NCBI GenBank assembly: GCA_900767385.1
Contig: CAAFYY010000092.1
Location: forward strand, 1-46,700
Length of the DNA: 46,700 nucleotides
From: Bacteroidales bacterium
GTDB taxonomy: Bacteria > Bacteroidota > Bacteroidia > Bacteroidales > Paludibacteraceae
Direction: 5' to 3'
Shown here: positions 40,268-46,700 of the stretch, one piece after another
Numbering within the stretch: position 1 is the stretch's first letter
How the letters are laid out: each line of letters opens with the position of its first letter
Translations under genes and position numbers: made by a program
Notes under the pieces: generated by a model
Told to the model about the DNA's origin: nothing
The model's database searches: none
What the model saw: the letters and a program-made list of their open reading frames with translations, nothing else

Positions 40268-40303
40268 AAAAAGCAGAACCCGCCAGTTGGGGTCCTGCTT
40301 TTT
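40268..40303 (-). terminator. Intrinsic terminator of recJ
   Basis: AAAAAGCAGAACCC (40268-40281) pairs with GGGTCCTGCTTTTT (40290-40303) with one A-C mismatch. On the minus strand it lies 24 nt after the recJ stop and ends in a T run. Confidence 0.8.
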
Positions 40304-40327
40304 ATGGGAGGTGAACAGAGATGCTCC

Positions 40328-42076
40328 CTATTCGGCGCAGCGGATGTCCTTGACCATCAACTGCATGTTTGGGTCGCTGTTCTTGTTGTCGGAGTGATGA
40401 GCCAGGAAGGTATTCTCTTCCAGTGTGTAGCAGACATCAACCATATTATTATCCTTCATCGACTCGTGGAAATCGCTCATATGGAAGGCGATGCCGCTCA
40501 TGTTGTGAGTCCCTTCGGAGTTGCAGAGATCCACCTTCAGGTGATCCAATGCCTTGCCGACCACCTTCGTGCCGCCGTTGTCCTTCACCTTGCGGGTGCA
40601 GAACACCGGGTTGGTGTTGCCGGGTCCGAACGGAGCAAACAGCCTCAGAGTCTTGAGGAACTTACTGTTGAACTGTGAGAACTCCACCTCGGCATCAATC
40701 TCAATCTGTGGTGTCAGTTGCGCCTTGGTGATATTCTCTGCCACATATTGCTCAAACCTCTCGATGAACGGCTCGAGATTCTCCTCCTTGAGTGAGAGGC
40801 CAGCTGCGTAGAGGTGGCCGCCGAAATTCTCGAGGAGGTCGCGGCAGTTGTCGATGGCCGTGTAGAGGTCGAATCCCTGAACGGAGCGTGCGGAGCCGTT
40901 GAGCAATCCGTTGGTGGTGCGTGTCAGCACGATAGTCGGGCGGTAGTACTCCTCCGCCAGTCGTGAGGCGACGATGCCGATGATGCCCTTTGACCACTCG
41001 CTGTTGTAGACCACGATAGACTTCCGTTTCTCGAAGTCGGCCCTTGCCTTCAGCATCTCGGTGGCCTCGTTGGTTGTCTGCTCGTCGAGTGAGCGGCGTT
41101 CCTCATTGAGTTCGTCGATACTCTTGCTCAACTTGTCGGCGTCGCTGGAGTTGTTTGAAATCAGCAGTTTCACCACCTCGATGCCGCTGTCGAGACGTCC
41201 GGAAGCGTTGATGCGCGGACCAATCTTGAAGATGATATCGTTCATCGTGATCTGGTGGTTGCTCAATCCGCAGACCGAGATGATACTGCGCAATCCGATG
41301 CTTGGATTGTTGTTGAGTTGCCGCAGACCATGGTAGGCCAGCACGCGGTTCTCGCCGGTGATAGGCACGATGTCCGACGCGATGCTCACTGCCACGAGGT
41401 CGAGGCAATTCTTGAGGTCGGAGAAATCAAGTTTGTTGCGTTGGATGAAACCCTGCATCAGTTTGAATCCCACGCCACAGCCGGAGAGCTCCTTGTAGGG
41501 GTAGGTGTCGTCCTCTCGTTTGGAGTCGAGCACGGCAACAGCGTCCGGCAGTCTGTCGTCGGTAGTGTGGTGTTCGCAGATGATGAAGTCGATGCCATAG
41601 CTCTTGGCCAGCGCCACCTTCTCCACCGCTTTGATGCCGCAGTCGAGTGCGATGATGAGCTTATAGCCATTGTCGCGGGCATACTCCACACCCTCGCGTG
41701 AGATGCCGCATCCCTCTGCGTAACGGTCGGGGATATAGTACCCGATGTCGGAGGTGTACTTCTTCAAAATCTTGTAGACCAAGGCCACGGCTGTCGTTCC
41801 GTCGACGTCGTAGTCTCCGTAGATCAGCATCTTCTCTCGGTTGGCCAGCGCCTTCTCGATGCGCATCACCGCTTTGTCCATATCCTTGATGAGGAAAGGA
41901 TCGTGGAGATGGTTCAGTTTTGGCCAAAAGAAATTACGTGCTTCATCAGAGGAGTCTATTCCGCGCTGAACGAGCAGTCCGGCGAGCACTGAATCGATGT
42001 TCATCTGCTCAGCCAGGTGGAGCGTCTGTGTCTGCTCCTCTGCACTTGGTGCGTTGAAAATCCATTGATTTGTCAT
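40328..42076 (-). CDS. recJ: Single-stranded-DNA-specific exonuclease RecJ
   Basis: 582 residues, the normal length. RecJ degrades single-stranded DNA 5' to 3' in recombination and repair. The DHH phosphoesterase domain has IYGDYDVDGTTAVALVYKIL near residues 84-103, LDCGIKAVEK and SGCGVGFKLMQGF. The DHHA1 domain has PRINASGRLDSG and a C-terminal GGHLYAAGLSL. The signature usually read DHH is EHH here (ICEHHTT), confirmed by the GAA codon in the DNA. Other motifs look intact, so activity is likely but this change deserves checking. Monocistronic. Confidence 0.94.
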   Translation of the reverse strand: MTNQWIFNAPSAEEQTQTLHLAEQMNIDSVLAGLLVQRGIDSSDEARNFFWPKLNHLHDPFLIKDMDKAVMRIEKALANREKMLIYGDYDVDGTTAVALVYKILKKYTSDIGYYIPDRYAEGCGISREGVEYARDNGYKLIIALDCGIKAVEKVALAKSYGIDFIICEHHTTDDRLPDAVAVLDSKREDDTYPYKELSGCGVGFKLMQGFIQRNKLDFSDLKNCLDLVAVSIASDIVPITGENRVLAYHGLRQLNNNPSIGLRSIISVCGLSNHQITMNDIIFKIGPRINASGRLDSGIEVVKLLISNNSSDADKLSKSIDELNEERRSLDEQTTNEATEMLKARADFEKRKSIVVYNSEWSKGIIGIVASRLAEEYYRPTIVLTRTTNGLLNGSARSVQGFDLYTAIDNCRDLLENFGGHLYAAGLSLKEENLEPFIERFEQYVAENITKAQLTPQIEIDAEVEFSQFNSKFLKTLRLFAPFGPGNTNPVFCTRKVKDNGGTKVVGKALDHLKVDLCNSEGTHNMSGIAFHMSDFHESMKDNNMVDVCYTLEENTFLAHHSDNKNSDPNMQLMVKDIRCAE

Positions 42077-42377
42077 GTATGTAGTTTTTTATTTTTTTCA
42101 TGTAGAAGAATTTTTTTTGCTGCCTGGCCCTCTTGTGGACCCTTTCGGTAGCGATATATCAATAGCAGCCGACGTGCCGTTGGACACTCCGCTGGGTGTG
42201 GATGGGTGTGTAATAATCTCGTAACTATACAATTATCTCAAGTTATGAAACTATTAACCCTAAATTATTATCAACTGCAAATTTAACATTATTATTTTGA
42301 AAAAGTGTCCATTCGTTGAAAAATATGAGCCCTCTGCAGAGTTGTCCGATATGTTTCCCCTTTTCCCCGTTTCTTCG
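42077..42377. other. recJ-kinase divergent intergenic region, unassigned
   Basis: About 300 bp with no gene. The recJ-proximal half (42112-42210) is GC-richer and could be structured; the distal half is very AT-rich. A minus-strand box reading TAAATTTG (42278-42285) might start the recJ transcript with a leader of about 200 nt. Confidence 0.35.
42278..42285 (-). promoter_or_regulatory. Possible -7 box (TAAATTTG) for recJ
   Basis: The minus strand reads TAAATTTG, matching TAnnTTTG but in AT-rich DNA where chance matches are common. It is about 200 nt from the recJ ATG, so a long leader would result. Confidence 0.3.
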
Positions 42378-42385
42378 TATCTTTG
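42378..42385 (+). promoter_or_regulatory. Bacteroidota -7 box (TATCTTTG) for BadF-type ATPase gene
   Basis: TATCTTTG lies 23 nt before the ATG at 42409. Confidence 0.72.
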
Positions 42386-42408
42386 CAGAGTAAAAAAACT
42401 CGCTCATC

Positions 42409-43242
42409 ATGATACTCATTGCCGACAGCGGTTCTACCAAGACCGATTGGCGACTCTGTTCGGAGTCGGCCGCACCGCTTTCCTTTCAGACCATCGGACT
42501 CAATCCCTTCTTCCTCTCTCCCGAAGAGATGAGGCAACTCCTGTCGGAGACCTTTGCCGACTACCTTGACGCCGTCACCGAAATCTATTTCTACGGTGCC
42601 GGTTGCGTCCCGGCCAAGATACCGATGATGGAAGACCTCTTCCGTCAGCTCTTCACCCATGCCACCGTCTTCGTCGCCTCCGACCTCCTCGGTGCGGCGC
42701 GTGCCGTCTGCGGTCGGGAGCCTGGCATCGCCTGCATCCTCGGCACCGGGTCCAACTCGTGCTACTACGATGGCAACGACATCGTCGGCAACGTCTCGCC
42801 ACTGGGCTTCATCCTCGGTGATGAGGGAAGCGGCGCCGTCATGGGACGCCTCCTCGTGGCCGACTACCTCAAGCATCAGATGCCCGAGGAGTTGCGAGCC
42901 GACTTCGCAGAGCGCTACGACATCGTCCCTACCGAAGTCATCGAGCGCGTCTACCGTCAGGCCTCTCCCAACCGCTATCTCGCCAACTTCGCCCGATTCA
43001 TTGCCTTCCATACCGACCACCCCTACATCCAACAACTCGTCGAGAGTCAGTTCCTCGCCTTCTTCCGTCGCAACATCATGCAATATCCACAGCATAAAGA
43101 CCTTGCCATCTCCTTCATCGGTTCTGTGGCCTACTACCTTGGCGACAACCTCGCCGCCGCTGCCACGACGCTGGGACTGAAGATAGGCACCGTCGTCCAG
43201 TCGCCGATAGAGGGACTCTGCCGTTTTCATACCGCAGAATAG
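42409..43242 (+). CDS. BadF/BadG-type ASKHA ATPase, N-acetylglucosamine kinase-like
   Basis: 277 residues of the sugar kinase/actin-like ATPase fold. Phosphate 1 is LIADSGSTKTDWRL near residues 3-16, a middle motif is YFYGAGCVPAK, phosphate 2 is CILGTGSNSCYY near 122-133, and GFILGDEGSGAVMGR follows. This pattern matches the BadF/BadG/BcrA/BcrD family, whose closest Bacteroidetes members are usually annotated as N-acetylglucosamine kinases. No cysteine pair for an Fe-S activator cluster is visible, favouring a sugar kinase over a dehydratase activator. Confidence 0.82.
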   Translation: MILIADSGSTKTDWRLCSESAAPLSFQTIGLNPFFLSPEEMRQLLSETFADYLDAVTEIYFYGAGCVPAKIPMMEDLFRQLFTHATVFVASDLLGAARAVCGREPGIACILGTGSNSCYYDGNDIVGNVSPLGFILGDEGSGAVMGRLLVADYLKHQMPEELRADFAERYDIVPTEVIERVYRQASPNRYLANFARFIAFHTDHPYIQQLVESQFLAFFRRNIMQYPQHKDLAISFIGSVAYYLGDNLAAAATTLGLKIGTVVQSPIEGLCRFHTAE

Positions 43243-43264
43243 GCGGAATCTCGCTGAAATAGTG

Positions 43265-43272
43265 TACCTTTG
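43265..43272 (+). promoter_or_regulatory. Bacteroidota -7 box (TACCTTTG) for menG-menA
   Basis: TACCTTTG lies 33 nt before the ATG at 43306, fixing the menG start there and not at an upstream TTG overlapping the box. Confidence 0.75.
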
Positions 43273-43305
43273 TACCCCTATCATTCTCTAAAAACAGTAT
43301 CAGTA

Positions 43306-43992
43306 ATGGCAAAAGGGATAGCAAATCTATTCAACTCTATAGCAGGTGATTACGACAGACTTAATCACCTCCTCTCACTCAATATCGACAAACTGTGGCG
43401 CCGCCGCTCGCTGAAAAACCACCTCTCCACCTCTACGGAGCATGTGCTTGACGTGGCATGCGGCACGGGCGACTTCTCCATCCAACTCGTCAACATGGGT
43501 GCGAAACGGGTGACCGGTGCCGACGTCTCCGAAGGGATGATGGCGGAAGGACGCAAGAAGGTGGAAGCCCTCGGACTCAACGACCGCATCGCTCTTGAGT
43601 ATGGCGACTGCGCCGACATGAAATACGACGACAACACCTTCGACCTCTGTACCTGTGCGTTCGGTGTCCGCAACTTTGCCGAGCGTGCCAAGGGACTGAG
43701 AGAGATGAACCGCGTGCTGAAACTCGGTGCGGAGGTACTCATCCTGGAATTCTCGCAGCCGGCTCACTTCCCGATGAAGCAGCTCTACCGCTTCTACTTC
43801 AAGAAAATACTCCCTACCGTTGGCGGATGGATCTCTGGCAATAAGGCTGCCTACGAATATCTCCCGAACAGCGTCTACGCCTTCCCTCAGGGCGAAGAGT
43901 TCATGAACGAACTGCGCGCAGCTGGTTTCACCAACGTCCATCAACGCCGTTTCACCTTTGGCATCGCCACCGTCTACTACGGCACAAAATAA
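43306..43992 (+). CDS. ubiE: Demethylmenaquinone methyltransferase (UbiE/MenG)
   Basis: 228 residues. It methylates demethylmenaquinone at the last step of menaquinone synthesis, using S-adenosylmethionine. It has IANLFNSIAGDYDRLNHLLS (the UbiE start), LDVACGTGDFSI (motif I), DLCTCAFGVRNF, and YLPNSVYAFPQGEEF near the C-terminus, all family signatures. It lies 5 bp before menA, so the two last-step genes are together. Confidence 0.95.
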   Translation: MAKGIANLFNSIAGDYDRLNHLLSLNIDKLWRRRSLKNHLSTSTEHVLDVACGTGDFSIQLVNMGAKRVTGADVSEGMMAEGRKKVEALGLNDRIALEYGDCADMKYDDNTFDLCTCAFGVRNFAERAKGLREMNRVLKLGAEVLILEFSQPAHFPMKQLYRFYFKKILPTVGGWISGNKAAYEYLPNSVYAFPQGEEFMNELRAAGFTNVHQRRFTFGIATVYYGTK

Positions 43993-43997
43993 CTGCG

Positions 43998-44864
43998 ATG
44001 AATATCAAACCCTATATCAACAGTCTGCGGCTGCGCACCCTCCCACTCTCTGTGGCTGGCGTCGTGTTGGGTGCCGCCATCGCTCCTGCCTCGATGCGTT
44101 GGGGCGTCTTTGCGCTGACCATTGTCACCACCCTCTGTCTGCAGATCGTGACCAACCTTGCCAATGAGATGGGCGACGCACAAAAAGGAACCGACCAGAC
44201 CCAGAGCGGTCGCGCACAATACTCCTTGCAGTCGGGCGACATCTCCATGCAGCAGATGCGACGCTACGTCATGGCCTATGTCGTCGCCTCCATGGTCTTC
44301 GGCGCCTGGCTCATCGCCACCACCTTCGGCACCCTCTTCTGCACCCAGAGCTACATCTTCCTCGCCCTTGGTGCCCTTGCCATCGCAGCCGCCATCAAAT
44401 ACACCCTCGGCAAACATCCCTACGGCTATCACGGACTCGGCGACCTCGGCGTCTTCCTCTTCTTCGGACTCCTCGGCGTGCTCGGCAGCTACTACATGCA
44501 GTGTCAGACACTCACCGTTGCCTCTCTCGTCGCTTCCGTGGCTATCGCATTGCCTATCGTTGCTGTATTGAATCTCAATAACATACGCGACATGGCGGGC
44601 GACCTCGTTCATCATAAGATCACCCTTGCCTCCAAACTCGGTCAGAAAGGTGCGCGCGTCTATCAAACGCTCCTTGTGCTCCTCCCGTTCGTCCTCTTCC
44701 CACTGGCAGGTTGTTGGTGGCTGCTCCTTTTCCTCCCCGTGTTTGTCTACCACGTCTGCTTCGTCTGGAAGCACGAAGGGGCAGCGCTCGACGCACACAT
44801 GAAAGTGCTCTCACTCTCCACCCTCGCCATGGCACTCGTGCAGTTTGCCATCCGTTTCTTTTAG
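43998..44864 (+). CDS. menA: 1,4-dihydroxy-2-naphthoate polyprenyltransferase
   Basis: A 288-residue UbiA-family integral membrane enzyme with about eight helices. It joins a polyprenyl chain to dihydroxynaphthoate to give demethylmenaquinone, the MenG substrate. The first Asp-rich motif reads NLANEMGDAQKGTDQT (usually NDxxD; here the second residue is E), and the second is NLNNIRDMAGDLVHHKITLA. The genes are in reverse order of the pathway. The change in the first motif is conservative. Confidence 0.92.
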   Translation: MNIKPYINSLRLRTLPLSVAGVVLGAAIAPASMRWGVFALTIVTTLCLQIVTNLANEMGDAQKGTDQTQSGRAQYSLQSGDISMQQMRRYVMAYVVASMVFGAWLIATTFGTLFCTQSYIFLALGALAIAAAIKYTLGKHPYGYHGLGDLGVFLFFGLLGVLGSYYMQCQTLTVASLVASVAIALPIVAVLNLNNIRDMAGDLVHHKITLASKLGQKGARVYQTLLVLLPFVLFPLAGCWWLLLFLPVFVYHVCFVWKHEGAALDAHMKVLSLSTLAMALVQFAIRFF

Positions 44865-44923
44865 GGTAGGGCAGTGAATGAAAATACCCAAAAATAGGGA
44901 TTGCCGCTGAGGCTGCAACCCAC

Positions 44924-44931
44924 TACTTTTA
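44924..44931 (+). promoter_or_regulatory. Weak -7-like box (TACTTTTA) before feoB
   Basis: TACTTTTA differs from TAnnTTTG in its last base; a TTG lies at 44901-44903, 20 nt upstream. It ends 4 nt before the ATG at 44936, so the mRNA would be nearly leaderless. Iron-dependent control cannot be seen here. Confidence 0.35.
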
Positions 44932-44935
44932 CGGT

Positions 44936-46700
44936 ATGAAAACAGATAGAAAAGAAACAGCATTGGAAAATATCGATACACAATATCTTGACGAACCTCG
45001 CGTCCTGCTCTCCGAGATGAAAGAGCATACGCGGTGCATGATCCTCAAGGTCCATGGTCACGGCGGCTTCCGTCATCGCATCATGGAGCTCGGCTTCGTG
45101 CGTGGAGAGATTGTCGATGTGGTCAAGAACGCCCCACTCCTCGACCCCGTGGAATATCGCATCATGGGCAGTCATGTCTCGCTCCGACGCAGCGAGGCAG
45201 CCAACATCGAGGTCGTCTCCCTTGAGGCTGACGCCCACCCCGACAACGTGTTCAACGGCACCATCGAGGAGCACGTCACCCATGAGGTGGAGGAACGCGG
45301 CAAACAGATCACCGTCGCCCTCGTGGGCAACCCCAACTGCGGCAAGACCTCCTTCTTCAACTTTGCCACCGGACTGCGCGAGAAGGTTGGTAACTACTCC
45401 GGCGTCACTGTCAGCAGCAAGACCGGCACCTTCCACCATCAGGGCTATACCATCAACATGGTCGACCTCCCCGGCACCTACTCATTGACCGAATTTACGC
45501 CCGAGGAACTCTATGTAAGAGAATATCTTACAGACCAGAAACCTGATATCGTGCTCAATGTCGTCGATGCCGGCAACCTCGAGCGCAACCTCTTCCTGAC
45601 GACTCAGCTCATCGACCAAAACCCGCTGATGCTGATGGCACTGAATATGTACGACGAGTTGCAGCGCAGCGGTGCTACCCTCGACATACAACAGCTCTCT
45701 GCCATGCTCGGCTTCCCGATTGTCCCTACCGTCGCCAAGAACGGTCAGGGCATCGACGAAGTGCTCGGCACCATCGTCGAACTCTATGAGCATCAGCATC
45801 AAATCACCAAACATATCCATATCAACTACGGCGAAGACGTGGAGCGTTGCATCCGACAGATTCGCACACCGCTCGACCTCCACGAGGCGACGCTGGCTGC
45901 CTATTGCAACCGCTATGCGGCGCTGAAGCTCCTTGAGGGCGACAAGAGCGTCGCCACAGCCATAGAGGAACTCCCCAACAGCGAGGAGATTCGGCAGATT
46001 GCCCACCAGTGTCGCGAACGTCTGGAGCATGAGTATCGCAACGACATCTCTACCATCGTCTCCGACCTCAAATACGGATTCGTCCGCGGCGCACTGAGCG
46101 AGACCTATCAGACGGGTGACGACCAGAAGAAACAGCTGGGCTATGCCCTCGACGTGGTGCTCACCAACCGCTGGCTCGGCATCCCAGTGCTCCTCCTCTT
46201 CCTCTGGATAATGTTCCAAGCCACCTTCACCCTTGGCGCCTATCCTCAGCAGTGGATAGAGATGGGCATCGAGTGGTTGGCAGGCTTCGTTCGCCAAATC
46301 CTTCCTGCCGGCATGCTCAGCGACCTCCTTGCCGACGGCATCATCTCCGGCGTAGGCGGCGTGCTCGTCTTCCTGCCGAACATCCTGATACTCTTCTTCT
46401 TCATCTCCCTCTTGGAGGATACAGGCTATATGGCGCGTGCCGCCTTCATCATGGACAAGTTCATGCATAAGATCGGACTGCACGGCAAGTCGTTCATCCC
46501 CTATATCATCGGTCTCGGCTGCGGCGTCCCTGCCATCATGGCAACGCGAACCCTTGAAAATCCGAAAGATAGGATACTCACCATACTCACCATCCCGTTC
46601 ATCTCCTGCTCGGCGCGTCTCCCGGTCTACATCCTCTTCGTGAGCGCCTTCTTCCCGAAGAATCAGGGACTGGTGCTGATGAGCATCTACCTCATCGGCG
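44936..46700 (+). CDS. feoB: Ferrous iron transporter, FeoA-FeoB fusion (3' end outside window)
   Basis: 588 codons are visible and the gene continues past the window. Residues 20-95 form a FeoA-type SH3 domain (HGGFRHRIMELGFVRGEIV, YRIMGSHVSLRRSEA). Next comes the FeoB G domain: G1 GNPNCGKTSFFN near 131-142, switch region VGNYSGVTV near 151-159, G3 DLPGTYSL near 177-184, and G4-like ALNMYDE near 235-241. The membrane part begins near residue 405 and includes FIPYIIGLGCGVPAIMATR and PFISCSARLPVYILF, the conserved pore cysteines and gate motifs. It imports Fe(II), a need of anaerobes. The fusion is common in Bacteroidetes. Start at ATG 44936. Confidence 0.95.
   Translation, partial: MKTDRKETALENIDTQYLDEPRVLLSEMKEHTRCMILKVHGHGGFRHRIMELGFVRGEIVDVVKNAPLLDPVEYRIMGSHVSLRRSEAANIEVVSLEADAHPDNVFNGTIEEHVTHEVEERGKQITVALVGNPNCGKTSFFNFATGLREKVGNYSGVTVSSKTGTFHHQGYTINMVDLPGTYSLTEFTPEELYVREYLTDQKPDIVLNVVDAGNLERNLFLTTQLIDQNPLMLMALNMYDELQRSGATLDIQQLSAMLGFPIVPTVAKNGQGIDEVLGTIVELYEHQHQITKHIHINYGEDVERCIRQIRTPLDLHEATLAAYCNRYAALKLLEGDKSVATAIEELPNSEEIRQIAHQCRERLEHEYRNDISTIVSDLKYGFVRGALSETYQTGDDQKKQLGYALDVVLTNRWLGIPVLLLFLWIMFQATFTLGAYPQQWIEMGIEWLAGFVRQILPAGMLSDLLADGIISGVGGVLVFLPNILILFFFISLLEDTGYMARAAFIMDKFMHKIGLHGKSFIPYIIGLGCGVPAIMATRTLENPKDRILTILTIPFISCSARLPVYILFVSAFFPKNQGLVLMSIYLIG

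Noticed and set aside
1..46700. Prophage, transposon or integrative element
   Set aside because: No integrase, transposase, phage structural gene, tRNA attachment site or terminal inverted repeat was seen. The window reads as core chromosome.

Overview
The window looks like chromosome from a member of the Bacteroidales (phylum Bacteroidota). At least fifteen genes or operons are preceded by the Bacteroidota -7 promoter element TAnnTTTG. The merged str-S10-spc-alpha ribosomal cluster runs from rpsL to rplQ without tuf or adk. Other markers fit an anaerobic or gut-type Bacteroidales: a FeoA-FeoB fusion, a GGGtGRT protein beside a NifU-like scaffold, menaquinone genes, and a secreted lamin-tail protein with an FTPNGDG-type C-terminus. 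I cannot fix the genus from sequence alone.

Layout. Bases 1-6.9 kb hold a YeiH-type exporter, a NifU-like/GGGtGRT pair, a HAD phosphatase, a GtrA-like membrane protein, a dusB-lgt operon on the minus strand and a MIP18/DUF59 protein. Bases 6.9-12.4 kb hold a two-gene minus-strand operon: a DUF1848 protein (C-terminal CxxxCxxC) translationally coupled to a 1471-residue protein that joins a PD-(D/E)XK (Dna2/Cas4-like) nuclease, an SF1 helicase and a class I methyltransferase. A palindrome-rich non-coding stretch of about 600 bp and an SDR oxidoreductase follow. Bases 13.9-32.3 kb hold 33 consecutive genes for translation, secretion and transcription (28 ribosomal proteins plus fusA, secY, map, infA, rpoA), with one clear internal promoter before rpmJ.

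Bases 32.4-37.1 kb carry dprA, a BASS-family transporter, a FabH-type ketoacyl synthase, a roughly 500-bp GC-rich non-coding stretch, and asd. Bases 37.1-42.1 kb are all on the minus strand: ypfJ-like metallopeptidase with tsaE, the lamin-tail secreted protein, and recJ. Bases 42.4-46.7 kb hold a BadF/GlcNAc-kinase-like ATPase, menG-menA (the last steps of menaquinone synthesis), and a FeoAB ferrous iron transporter that runs off the end of the window.

Most of the window is housekeeping. The part most worth follow-up is the DUF1848 plus nuclease-helicase-methyltransferase operon. Smaller points of interest are two canonical Shine-Dalgarno sites (rplW, rplF) in a phylum that rarely uses them, a RecJ with EHH in place of the DHH signature, an intrinsic terminator 11 nt before the gph start codon, and a hairpin at the predicted 5' end of the rpmJ-rplQ transcript.
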